A stretch of 64,000 bases of DNA, taken from assembly GCA_964019135.1 (NCBI GenBank), contig OZ025256.1, forward strand, positions 16,995,911 through 17,059,910, written 5' to 3'. The position numbers and the translations under genes were made by a program. Within the stretch, counting starts at the first letter, position 1, and the number at the start of each line of letters is the position of its first letter. Shown here in pieces: positions 11,901 to 26,900 of this stretch. The notes below the pieces were generated by a model, which worked only from the letters and a program-made list of their open reading frames with translations, ran no database searches and was not told the DNA's origin. Origin of the DNA: Arenicola marina. Lineage: Eukaryota; Annelida; Polychaeta; Arenicolidae.

Positions 11901-14900
11901 TGCATGAACAGTCATAAAGTAGAGGCAATGCCTAAGTGGATGGCGCATGTGACGTCACAAGTTTATCATACATCGTTCGGTAAGCGTGACGTCACAATCT
12001 GACCACCCACCTGCACAGCACACGTGACGTCACAATCTGACCACCCACCTGCACAGCACACGTGACGTCACAATCTGACCTCTCACCTGCACGGCACACG
12101 TGACGTCACAAGCTGACTACCCACCTGTACGGCACACGTGACGTCCCAGAACTGTTTCAAGCGGACGCTGAAGGGTTCCCGCGCCTTGTCCAGACCTCCG
12201 GTCCGGATCTTCTCGTATCGAGGTCCCACGAGCTCCTTCTGGATGCACAGCAACCGCCGATCCAGATCCGTCCCGCCCACGTCAATACCCTGCAACGAAA
12301 TGAAACAGTGCTTCAGGCCGTGTTTGTGATAAGATAAGTTAGTTGGTTGTATATTCAGAACGCTTTAACCACTTTTGGTGATATCGGGTCAATGGGAGAA
12401 GGAAGGGAGAGCGGAGCCATGTGCCCGGGGGTAACCCCCTACTCTTTACGAAGATGAACATGGGATCTTTAACCTGCGACATGGCAACAGCGGGTCTCGC
12501 ACCACCGATCCACGTGCCGTTAGGCTCTCAGCTAACCAGAGCACTCAATGCGAACGCTCTAGGCCACTGAGCTACCGGGCCGGCCCCTCTGATAAGATCT
12601 ATACTAATAAATTTAAGCTGTCTGTCCCACTATGCGCTGTCTGTCCCACTATGCCGCGGCATGCAAGAGCCCATTGGCATCAGCAGCCGCCTTGAACCTA
12701 TTAATATCCAGCCGTCGCTCTTAGATGTGTCAAAGCTATCGCATGTGTCAACACAACCGCTGGGTGCCTATCACCTTATCCCGCGGCATAATATCGCTTT
12801 CGGGTGCTTATCGAGCATGGTGACCATGCCTGCGGCGGGCTACCTGGCTTGGTGCCAACAGTAATAATATTTCTCCCAACGCCTTATCGCCCGAACCGTC
12901 ATCAAAACAAACAAATCCCGTAATGTCTCGCGTCCACAACTTCCCATTAGTAGCAAGAGAACGAACTCTGCCCGGGGAACCTTGTCTATTTGAATTGATT
13001 TGATCTTTTTGATCTTTGATCCAATTTTACAGTAATAGTTAAGCGGTCTACACGTCAATTCTATAGACCAACCAGGACGTCAGGCAGATTTTATCCACTG
13101 AAGGTAGTAGTAATACGTTAAATGACCAACAACGGACGGGAAACAGCCCCTTTTTTAACTCAATCAACCCTTTTTTTTTCACTCAATCAATGTATGAGCT
13201 TGGGCCTTAGTTTTACTGGACTGATATTCCTTTATATCATGCTTTAGCCGCAATTTGAGTATTCTGTACTGGATGCACAATAATTGCACAGGGTTTAAAT
13301 ATCCTTAACATATATGTCCCGTTATTCCGTAGCTCCGGGTCTCAATTTATGTCAATATGATTATCGATATTATTTCTGCCCAATGTCTACCTTCTGCCTG
13401 CTACTATTTGACGTATAAAACAAAATACTGTCATACTGTTATTTCTTTCGCTTATTACTACGAACGCTAGACGTAGGCTAGTAAGAGAAGAGAAGAGAAA
13501 TGAAGAGTCTCCTGTGTTAAAGTGATGTTTGTCATCCATTTATGTTCATTCATGCATTAAGTATTATCGCTTTGACGAATAAATGATTTTGAATCTTTTT
13601 GAATCTTGAATCTTGTGTCTACCGGGTGGAAACTTGGCCAAGCAACCTCGGCTTTCAATATAGTTTCTGTAAAGATTCAGTTAAAAATTCGTTCTGGCAG
13701 CAGTCATACAACCTCTGCTACGATCTCCCGGCAGAGGGCGTTCCGCTGAAGCTATAGTCCCTCTGCCCCACGTCATAGTTAGCCATCAGAATTACCCTTC
13801 ATACGGGAAAATTGAAAACGAATCTAATCGAAAAAATATTTGAAGATTGGCATCCAATACAACCCCTATTGCATTTACAGTGCTATTAGTACGGCGTCGG
13901 ACGAAGGAAATCGATTTTGTCGCTAATTATAGGCCATGTTTCTGTCGAAGTTACATCCAGTTCAAAGGCGTTAAGCGCTTTGAACTTTGACCCCGTGTAA
14001 TTTTAAAACATTTCTGTCGTAAGCTGTCGTAAGACAGCGACATGGCTACATTCTATTAATGTTACATCGAAATTACGTGTATGCTGCCAGGTTACACAAC
14101 ATCTAGTCATTCGCTGCCTTCATTACTGTATGGAGATTACCTCTGGCAACATATTTGTCAGGAATACAGTAGTATGTAGCGACTCACCTCAAACTTGATG
14201 ATGTCGTAGATCAGGTAGCGCGGAACTGGTTTTTCGTCCACTTTGTCAATGATCATTTCCTGTAATAGCGACCGCGAGAGACCGCGAGACTTTAGACGAC
14301 GTAAGTGACAATTAATGGCGGCCGCACGTGGAACGCCGAACGATGATGCAAAATCGGTCCATTTCAACTGACCATATAATAATCAACACTATTTATCATT
14401 CTTCACGTTTCTAACCTGACTTTACCCATCTCGGACAAAATCGAGGATTATTCATTCACTTCTCCACTTTAAAAAAAGAAAGAAACATGGCGGCTCGGGT
14501 GACGTACACATGATATATAGAAACGTCAGCCCTTTGTATAGCTGGGTGTACGAGTCGGTAAACGTACCCCATCCACCAGAGTCTTGGTCACGTGGTCCCG
14601 GAGATCCTTCCGCTTGGGAAAGACGAGGTGCGGCACGTGGAAGACGGTGTTGTCTCTGTCCAACATGTAAACCTCGTTGGCACCGTTTATCAACATCATG
14701 AACCTGTGGGGAGAGTCACACTTAACATGTACATCATGTACCTGAGTCACACTTAACATGTACATCATACACCAGAGGGGAAGGTCACACTTAACATGTA
14801 CATCATACACCTGAGGGGAAAGTCACCCTTAACATGTACATCATGTACCTGAGGGGAGAGTCACACTTAACATGTACATCATACACATGTGGGGAGAGTC

Positions 14901-17900
14901 ACACTTAACATGTACATCATGTACCTGAGGGGAGAGTCACACTTGACATGTACATCATGTACCTGTGGGGAGTGTCACACTTAACATGTACATCATGTAC
15001 CTGAGGGGAGAGTCACACTTAACATGTACATCATACACCTGAGGGGAGAGTCACACTTAACATGTACATCATGTACCTGAGGGGAGAGTCACACTTAACA
15101 TGTACATCATACACCTGAGGGGAGAGTCACACTTAACATGTACATCATGTACCTGAGGGGAGAGTCACACTTAACATGTACATCATACACCTGAGGGGAG
15201 AGTCACACTTAACATGTACATCATACACCTGAGGGGAGAGTCACACTTAACATGTACATCATGTACCTGTGGGGAGAGTCACACTTAACATGTACATCAT
15301 ACACCTGTGGGGAGAGCCACCCTTAACATGTACATCATGTACCTGAGGGGAGAGTCACACTTAACATGTACATCATACACCTGAAGGGAGAGTCACACTT
15401 AACATGTACATCATGTACCTGAGGGGAAAGTCACCCTTAACATGTACATCATGCACCGGCGGGGAGAGTCACACTTAACATGTACATCATGTACCTGAGG
15501 GGAGAGTCACACTTAACATGTACATCATACACCTGAGGGGAAAGTCACCCTTAACATGTACATCATACACCTGTGGGGAGAGTCACCCTTAACATGTACA
15601 TCATGTACCTGAGGGGAGAGTCACACTTAACATGTACATCATGTACCTGAGGGGAGAGTCACACTTAACATGTACATCATACACCTGTGGGGAGAGTCAC
15701 CCTTAACATGTACATCATGTACCTGAGGGGAGAGTCACACTTAACATGTACATCATAAACCTGTGGGGAGAGTCACACTTAACATGTACATCATGAACCT
15801 GTGGGGAGTCACTTAACATGTACATCATGTACCTGAGGAGAGAGTCACACTTAACATGTACATCATGTACCTGAGGGGAGAGTCACACTTAACATGTACA
15901 TCATGTACCTGAGGGGAGAGTCACACTTAACATGTACATCATACACCTGTGGGGAGAGTCACACTTAACATGTACATCATGTACCTGAGGGGAGAGTCAC
16001 ACTTAACATGTACATCATGTACCTGAGGGGAGTCACACTTAACATGTACATCATGTACCTGAGGGGAGAGTCACACTTAACATGTACATCATGTACCTGA
16101 GGGGAGAGTCACACTTAACATGTACATCATGTACCTGTGGGGAGTGTCACACTTAACATGTACATCATGCACCTGAGGGGAGAGTCACACTTAACATGTA
16201 CATCATACACCTGAAGGGAGAGTCACACTTAACATGTACATCATAAACCTGTGGGGAGAGTCACACTTAACATGTACATCATGTACCTGAGGGGAGAGTC
16301 ACATTTAACATGTACATCATACACCTGTGGGGAGAGTCACCCTTAACATGTACATCATGAACCTGTGGGGAGAGTCACACTTAACATGTACATCATACAC
16401 CTGAAGGGAGTCACATTTAACATGTACATCATGTACCTGAGGGGAGAGTCACATTTAACATGTACATCATGTACCTGAGGGGAGAGTCACATTTAACATG
16501 TACATCATACACCTGAAGGGAGAGTCACATTTAACATGTACATCATGTACCTGTGGCGAGAGTCACACTTAACAGGTACATCTTGTATCTGAGATAAGGC
16601 CGCTTTTGAGCAGACAAATGCTAAACTGGGCCAACCTCCCGGGACGATGAAGTATGAACGGATAACACATGCATCAGATTAGGTGCCCGTGCCCTAATTC
16701 GAACCCAGGACATATTGATCTGTGTGTAACCACTACACCAGAGAGTCCCACTACGCTGTGAGAGATATGCGGCCAGAAACAAGAGACCAGAGGGTTCCAT
16801 ACACCACAGGGCATTAAGCTGCACTGACCTCACACCGTCTATACACCACAGGGCATTAAGCTGCACTGACCTCACACCGTCTATACACCACAGGGCATTA
16901 AGCTGCACTCACCTCACACCGTCTATACACCACAGGGCATTAAGCTGCACTGACCTCACACCGTCCATACACCACAGGGCAGTAAGCTGCACTGACCTCA
17001 CACCGTCCATACACCACAGGGCATTAAGCGGCACTGACCTCACACCGTCCATACACCACAGGGCATTAAGCTGCACTCACCTCACACCGTCCATACACCA
17101 CAGGGCATTAAGCTGCACTGACCTCACACCGTCCATACACCACAGGGCATTAAGCGGCACTCACCTCACACCCTCCATACACCACAGGGCATTAAGCGGC
17201 ACTCACCTCACACCGTCTATACACCACAGGGCATTAAGCTGCACTCACCTCACACCGTCCATACACCACAGGGCATTAAGCTGCACTCACCTCACACCGT
17301 CCATACACCACAGGGCAGTAAGCTGCACTGACCTCACACCGTCCATACACCACAGGGCATTAAGCGGCACTGACCTCACACCGTCCATACACCACAGGGC
17401 ATTAAGCTGCACTGACCTCACACCGTCCATACACCACAGGGCATTAAGCGGCACTGACCTCACACCGTCCATACACCACAGGGCATTAAGCTGCACTCAC
17501 CTCACACCGTCCATACACCACAGGGCATTAAGCGGCACTCACCTCACACCGTCCATACACCACAGGGCATTAAGCTGCACTGATCTCACACCGTCTATAC
17601 ACCACAGGGCATTAAGCTGCACTGACCTCACACCGTCCATACACCACAGGGCATTAAGCTGCACTCACCTCACACCGTCCATACACCACAGGGCATTAAG
17701 CGGCACTCACCTCACACCGTCCATACACCACAGGGCATTAAGCGGCACTCACCTCACACCGTCCATACACCACAGGGCATTAAGCGGCACTGACCTCACA
17801 CCGTCCATACACCACAGGGCATTAAGCGGCACTGACCTCACACCGTCCATACACCACAGGGCATTAAGCTGCACTCACCTCACACCGTCCATACACCACA

Positions 17901-20900
17901 GGGCATTAAGCTGCACTCACCTCACACCGTCCATACACCACAGGGCATTAAGCGGCACTGACCTCACACCGTCCATACACCACAGGGCATTAAGCGGCAC
18001 TCACCTCACACCGTCCATACACCACAGAGCATTAAGCGGCACTCACCTCACACCGTCCATACACCACAGGGCATTAAGCGGCACTCACCTCACACCGTCC
18101 ATACACCACAGGGCATTAAGCTGCACTCACCTCACACCGTCCATACACCACAGGGCATTAAGCTGCACTGACCTCACACCGTCCATACACCACAGGGCAT
18201 TAAGCTGCACTGACCTCACACCGTCCATACACCACAGGGCATTAAGCTGCACTCACCTCACACCGTCCATACACCACAGGGCATTAAGCGGCACTGACCT
18301 CACACCGTCCATACACCACAGGGCATTAAGCGGCACTGACCTCACACCGTCCATACACCACAGGGCATTAAGCTGCACTGACCTCACACCGTCCATACAC
18401 CACAGGGCATTAGGCTGCACTCACCTCACACCGTCCATACACCACAGGGCATTAAGCTGCACTCACCTCACACCCTCCATACACCACAGGGCATTAAGCG
18501 GCACTCACCTCACACCGTCCATACACCACAGGGCATTAAGCGGCACTGACCTCACACCGTCCATACACCACAGGGCATTAAGCTGCACTGACCTCACACC
18601 GTCCATACACCACAGGGCATTAAGCGGCACTCACCTCACACCGTCCATACACCACAGGGCATTAAGCTGCACTGACCTCACACCGTCCATACACCACAGG
18701 GCATTAAGCTGCACTCACCTCACACCGTCCATACACCATAGGGCATTAAGCTGCACTCACCTCACACCGTCCATACACCACAGGGCATTAAGCGGCACTG
18801 ACCTCACACCGTCCATACACCACAGGGCATTAAGCGGCACTCACCTCACACCGTCCATACACCACAGGGCATTAAGCGGCACTGACCTCACACCGTCCAT
18901 ACACCACAGGGCATTAAGCTGCACTCACCTCACACCGTCCATACACCACAGGGCATTAAGCTGCACTGACCTCACACCGTCCATACACCACAGGGCATTA
19001 AGCTGCACTGACCTCACACCGTCTATACACCACAGGGCATTAAGCGGCACTGACCTCACACCGTCCATACACCACAGGGCATTAAGCTGTACTCACCTCA
19101 CACCGTCCATACACCACAGGGCATTAAGCTGCACTGACCTCACACCGTCCATACACCACAGGGCATTAAGCGGCACTCACCTCACACCGTCCATACACCA
19201 CAGGGCATTAAGCGGCACTCACCTCACACCGTCCATACACCACAGGGCATTAAGCGGCACTGACCTCACACCGTCCATACACCACAGGGCATTAAACGGC
19301 ACTGACCTCACACCGTCCATACACCACAGGGCATTAAGCGGCACTCACCTCACACCGTCCATACACCACAGGGCATTAAGCTGTACTGACCTCACACCGT
19401 CCATACACCACAGGGCATTAAGCGGCACTCACCTCACACCGTCCATACACCACAGGGCATTAAGCGGCACTGACCTCACACCGTCCATACACCACAGGGC
19501 ATTAAACGGCACTGACCTCACACCGTCCATACACCACAGGGCATTAAGCTGCACTGACCTCACACCGTCCATACACCACAGGGCATTAAGCGGCACTCAC
19601 CTCACACCGTCTATACACCACAGGGCATTAAGCTGCACTCACCTCACACCGTCCATACACCACAGGGCATTAAGTTGCACTCACCTCACACCGTCCATAC
19701 ACCACAGGGCATTAAGCTGCACTCACCTCACACCCTCCATACACCACAGGGCATTAAGCTGCACTGACCTCACACCGTCCATACACCACAGGGCATTAAG
19801 CTGCACTGACCTCACACCGTCTATACACCACAGGGCATTAAGCGGCACTGACCTCACACCGTCCATACACCACAGGGCATTAAGCTGCACTGACCTCACA
19901 CCGTCCATACACCACAGGGCATTAAGCTGTACTGACCTCACACCGTCTATACACCACAGGGCATTAAGCGGCACTCACCTCACACCGTCCATACACCACA
20001 GGGCATTAAGCTGCACTCACCTCACACCGTCCATACACCACAGGGCATTAAGCTGCACTCACCTCACACCGTCCATACACCACAGGGCATTAAGCTGCAC
20101 TCACCTCACACCGTCCATACACCACAGGGCATTAAGCTGCACTGACCTCACACCGTCCATACACCACAGGGCATTAAGCTGTACTCACCTCACACCGTCC
20201 ATACACCACAGGGCATTAAGCTGCACTGACCTCACACCGTCCATACACCACAGGGCATTAAGCGGCACTCACCTCACACCGTCCATACACCACAGGGCAT
20301 TAAGCGGCACTCACCTCACACCGTCCATACACCACAGGGCATTAAGCTGCACTCACCTCACACCGTCCATACACCACAGGGCATTAAGCTGCACTGACCT
20401 CACACCGTCCATACACCACAGGGCATTAAGAGGCACTCACTTCACACCGTCCATACACCACAGGGCATTAAGCTGTACTCACCTCACACCGTCCATACAC
20501 CACAGGGCATTAAGCTGCACTGACCTCACACCGTCCATACACCACAGGGCATTAAGAGGCACTCACTTCACACCGTCCATACACCACAGGGCATTAAGCT
20601 GTACTCACCTCACACCGTCCATACACCACATGGCATTAAGCTGCACTGACCTCACACCGTCCATACACCACAGGGCATTAGGCTGCACTCACCTCACACC
20701 GTCCATACACCACAGGGCATTAAGCTGCACTCACCTCACACCGTCCATACACCACAGGGCATTAAGCTGCACTGACCTCACACCGTCCATACACCACAGG
20801 GCATTAAGCGGCACTCACTTCACACCGTCCATACACCACAGGGCATTAAGCTGCACTCACCTCACACCGTCCATACACCACAGGGCATTAAGCTGCACTC

Positions 20901-23900
20901 ACCTCACACCGTCCATACACCACAGGGCATTAAGAGGCACTCACTTCACACCGTCCATACACCACAGGGCATTAAGCTGCACTCACCTCACACCGTCCAT
21001 ACACCACAGGGCATTAAGCTGCACTCACCTCACACCGTCCATACACCACAGGGCATTAAGCTGCACTGACCTCACACCGTCCATACACCACAGGGCATTA
21101 AGCTGCACTGACCTCACACCGTCCATACACCACAGGGCATTAAGCTGCACTCACCTCACACCGTCTATACACCACAGGGCATTAAGCTGTACTCACCTCA
21201 CACCGTCCATACACCACAGGGCATTAAGCTGCACTCACCTCACACCGTCTATACACCACAGGGCATTAAGCTGCATTGACCTCACACCGTCTATACACCA
21301 CAGGGCATTAAGCGGCACTCACCTCACACCGTCCATACACCACAGGGCATTAAGCGGCACTCACCTCACACCGTCCATACACCACAGGGCATTAAGCGGC
21401 ACTCACCTCACACCGTCCATACACCACAGGGCATTAAGCTGCACTGACCTCACACCGTCCATACACCACAGGGCATTAAGCTGCACTCACCTCACACCGT
21501 CCATACACCACAGGGCATTAAGCGGCACTCACCTCACACCGTCCATACACCACAGGGCATTAAGCTGCACTCACCTCACACCGTCCATACACCACAGGGC
21601 ATTAAGCGGCACTCACCTCACACCGTCCATACACCACAGGGCATTAAGCGGCACTCACCTCACACCGTCCATACACCACAGGGCATTAAGCTGCACTCAC
21701 CTCACACCGTCCATACACCACAGGGCATTAACCGGCACTCACCTCACACCGTCCATACACCACAGGGCATTAAGCTGCACTGACCTCACACCGTCCATAC
21801 ACCACAGGGCATTAAGCGGCACTCACCTCACACCGTCCATACACCACAGGGCATTAAGCTGCACTGACCTCACACCGTCCATACACCACAGGGCATTAAG
21901 CTGCACTGACCTCACACCGTCCATACACCACAGGGCATTAAGCGGCACTCACTTCACACCGTCCATACACCACAGGGCATTAAGCGGCACTCACCTCACA
22001 CCGTCCATACAACACAGGGCATTAAGCTGCACTCACCTCACACCGTCCATACACCACAGGGCATTAAGCGGCACTCACCTCACACCGTCCATACACCACA
22101 GGGCATTAGGCTGCACTGACCTCACACCGTCCATACACCACAGGGCATTAAGCTGCACTCACCTCACACCGTCCATACACCACAGGGCATTAAGCTGCAC
22201 TCACCTCACACCGTCCATACACCACAGGGCATTAAGCTGCACTGACCTCACACCGTCCATACACCACAGGGCATTAAGCTGCACTGACCTCACACCGTCC
22301 ATACACCACAGGGCATTAAGCTGCACTGACCTCACACCGTCCATACACCACAGGGCATTAAGCGGCACTCACCTCACACCGTCTATACACCACAGGGCAT
22401 TAAGCGGCACTGACCTCACACCGTCCATACACCACAGGGCATTAAGCTGCACTGACCTCACACCGTCCATACACCACAGGGCATTAAGCGGCACTCACCT
22501 CACACCGTCCATACACCACAGGGCATTAAGCGGCACTCACCTCACACCGTCTATACACCACAGGGCATTAAGCGGCACTCACCTCACACCCTCCATACAC
22601 CACAGGGCATTAAGCTGCACTCACCTCACACCGTCCATACACCACAGGGCATTAAGCGGCACTGACCTCACACCGTCCATACACCACAGGGCATTAAGCG
22701 GCACTCACCTCACACCGTCCATACACCACAGGGCATTAAGCTGCACTGACCTCACACCGTCCATACACCACAGGGCATTAAGCGGCACTCACCTCACACC
22801 GTCTATACACCACAGGGCATTAAGCGGCACTGACCTCACACCGTCCATACACCACAGGGCATTAAGCGGCACTCACCTCACACCCTCCATACACCACAGG
22901 GCATTAAGCGGCACTGACCTCACACCGTCCATACACCACAGGGCATTAAGCGGCACTCACCTCACACCGTCCATACACCACAGGGCATTAAGCGGCACTG
23001 ACCTCACACCGTCCATACACCACAGGGCATTAAGCGGCACTGACCTCACACCGTCCATACACCACAGGGCATTAAGCTGCACTGACCTCACACCGTCCAT
23101 ACACCACAGGGCATTAAGCTGCACTCACCTCACACCGTCTATACACCACAGGGCATTAAGCTGCACTGACCTCACACCGTCCATACACCACAGGGCATTA
23201 AGCTGCACTGACCTCACACCGTCCATACACCACAGGGCATTAAGCGGCACTCACCTCACACCGTCCATACACCACAGGGCATTAAGCGGCACTCACCTCA
23301 CACCGTCCATACACCACAGGGCATTAAGCTGCACTCACCTCACACCGTCCATACACCACAGGGCATTAAGCGGCACTCACCTCACACCGTCCATACACCA
23401 CAGGGCATTAAGCGGCACTCACCTCACACCGTCCATACACCACAGGGCATTAAGCTGCACTGACCTCACACCGTCCATACACCACAGGGCATTAAGCGGC
23501 ACTCACCTCACACCGTCCATACACCACAGGGCATTAAGCTGCACTCACCTCACACCGTCCATACACCACAGGGCATTAAGCGGCACTCACCTCACACCGT
23601 CCATACACCACAGGGCATTAAGCGGCACTCACCTCACACCGTCCATACACCACAGGGCATTAAGCTGCACTCACCTCACACCGTCCATACACCACAGGGC
23701 ATTAAGCGGCACTGACCTCACACCCTCCATACACCACAGGGCATTAAGCTGCACTGACCTCACACCGTCCATACACCACAGGGCATTAAGCTGCACTGAC
23801 CTCACACCGTCCATACACCACAGGGCATTAAGCGGCACTCACCTCACACCGTCCATACACCACAGAGCATTAAGCGGCACTCACCTCACACCGTCCATAC

Positions 23901-26900
23901 ACCACAGGGCATTAAGCTGCACTCACCTCACACCGTCCATACACCACAGGGCATTAAGCTGCACTCACCTCACACCGTCCATACACCACAGGGCATTAAG
24001 CTGCACTCACCTCACACCGTCTATACACCACAGGGCATTAAGCTGCACTCACCTCACACCATCCGCCTTCCAGCTGACTTTATATGCCTTCTTGGCGAGT
24101 AACGGCAGATTTACGCAGTCCATAGAAACAGGCTGTGATCCCGGAAACCCTGATCTGTAATGTAATAAACAAGATGATACCCAATATATCTGCTGATACA
24201 CTCATCAAAATGAAAGACTTATATTCACTACAATGGCCTTAACTTGTTATACTATTTTTTTTCTCCGGGTAATGTGTATCATATTATTGTTATTATAAGT
24301 CAATTGCCAGATTTTGGGAAACATATCCAGTAACAGATGAAAGTTAGGAAACCTTACAATACAGTATGGTTTGAAAGTCAAATTCACTAAATACCTCTGA
24401 ACTTTGAAGACATTTTGATTAAAGACATATGCAATCCAATGATGAAATCTAGAATTAAAACGAACTAAAATGAAAGACGAACGTACCCTTCCCAGCCACA
24501 CAGCTCTTGCGCGCGCCTTTGAATCTGAGAAAGACGCGGTTGTGACGTCACTTGTACGACGGTTGGGATGAGGCCATCCATAAATTGAGCATTCTGAAAA
24601 CCGTAAACGGCACATGTAACACGAACTGACAGAAAAACAGCTTTACCCAAACAAAGCAGAAACGCTGTCAAACTGGGTATTTTTTTATGTATATTTTGTT
24701 ACAAAATCATGAATTTCAAAGACACTTGGTAGAAAAGGATTCTTATCAAACTTAAACAGAAGAAAATGCACAGAAGCGTGACCAGCGAACAGAATGCACA
24801 GAAGCGTGACTAGTGAACAGAACGCACAGAAGCGTGACCAGCGAACAGAATGCACAGAAACGTGTCCAGCGAACAGAATGCACAGAAGCGTGACTAGTGA
24901 ACAGAAGGCACAGAAGCGTGACCAGCGAACAGAATGCACAGAAGCGTGACCAGAGAACAGAAGCGTGACCAGCGAACAGAATGCACAGAAGCGTGTCCAG
25001 CGAACAGAATGCACAGAAGCGTGACCAGCGAACAGAATGCACAGAAGCGTGACCAGCGAACATAATGCACAGAAGCGTGACCAGAGAACAGAAGCGTGAC
25101 CAGCGAACAGAATGCACAGAAGCGTGTCCAGTGAACAGAATGCACAGAAGCGTGACCACAGAACAGAAGCGTGACCAGCGAACAGAATGCACAGAAGCGT
25201 GACCAGTGAACAGAATGCACAGAAGCGTGACCAGTGAACAGAATGCACAGAAGCGTGACCAGCGAACAGAATGCACAGAAACGTGACCAGTGAACAGAAT
25301 GCACAGAAGCGTGACCAGTGAACAGAATGCACAGAAGCGTGACCAGAGAACAGAAGCGTGACCAGTGAACAGAATGCACAGAAGCGTGTCCAGCGAACAG
25401 AATGCACAGAAGCGTGACCAGTGAACAGAATGCACAGAAGCGTGTCCAGCGAACAGAATGCACAGAAGCGTGACCAGAGAACAGAAGCGTGACCAGCGAA
25501 CAGAATGCACAGAAGCGTGACCAGAGAACAGAATGCACAGAAGCGTGACCAGAGAACAGAAGCGTGACCAGTGAACAGAATGCACAGAAGCGTGACCAGC
25601 GAACAGAATGCACAGAAGCGTGACCAGAGAACAGAAGCGTGACCAGCGAACAGAACGCACAGAAACGTGACCAGTGAACAGAATGCACAGAAGCGTGACC
25701 AGCGAACAGAATGCACAGAAGCGTGACCAGCGAACAGAATGCACAGAAGCGTGACCAGTGAACAGAATGCACAGAAGCGTGACCAGTGAACAGAAGCGTG
25801 ACCAGCGAACAGAATGCACAGAAGCGTGTCCAGCGAACACAATGCACAGAAGCGTGACCAGCGAACAGAATGCACAGAAGCGTGACCAGAGAACAGAATG
25901 CACAGAAGCGTGACCAGAGAACAGAATGCACAGAAGCGTGTCCAGCGAACAGAATGCACAGAAGCGTGACCAGAGAACAGAAGCGTGACCAGCGAACAGA
26001 ATGCACAGAAGCGTGACCAGAGAACAGAATGCACAGAAGCGTGACCAGCGAACAGAAGCGTGACCAGAGAACAGAATGCACAGAAGCGTGACCAGAGAAC
26101 AGAATGCACAGAAGCGTGACCAGAGAACAGAAGCGTGACCAGCGAACAGAATGCACAGAAGCGTGACCAGAGAACAGAATGCACAGAAGCGTGACCAGAG
26201 AACAGAATGCCCAGAAGCGTGACCAGCGAACAGAAGCGTGACCAGCGAACAGAAGCGTGACCAGAGAACAGAATGCACAGAAGCGTGACCAGAGAACAGA
26301 ATGCCCAGAAGCGTGACCAGCGAACAGAAGCGTGACCAGCGAACAGAATGCACAGAAGCGTGACCAGAGAACAGAATGCACAGAAGCGTGACCAGAGAAC
26401 AGAAGCGTGACCAGCGAACAGAATGCACAGAAGCGTGACCAGCGAACAGAATGCACAGAAGCGTGACCAGAGAACAGAATGCACAGAAGCGTGACCAGAG
26501 AACAGAAGCGTGACCAGCGAACAGAATGCACAGAAGCGTGACCAGAGAACAGAACGCACAGAAGCGTGACCAGAGAACAGAATGCACAGAAGCGTGACCA
26601 GAGAACAGAAGCGTGACCAGCGAACAGAATGCACAGAAGCGTGACCAGCGAACAGAATGCACAGAAGCGTGACCAGCGAACAGAATGCACAGAAGCGTGA
26701 CCAGCGAACAGAATGCACAGAAGCGTGACCAGTGAACAGAATGCACAGAAGCGTGACTAGTGAACAGAATGCACAGAAGCGTGACCAGCGAACAGAATGC
26801 ACAGAAGCGTGACCAGCGAACAGAATGCACAGAAGCGTGACCAGCGAACAGAATGCACAGAAGCGTGACCAGAGAACAGAATGCACAGAAGCGTGACCAG

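Noticed and set aside
20630-24160. 1176-codon open frame of [14 protein letters not shown] repeats
   Set aside because: It is the antisense translation of the 42-bp minisatellite; unit length is a multiple of three, so the frame stays open. No start context, no unique sequence, and it runs antisense to RNGTT.
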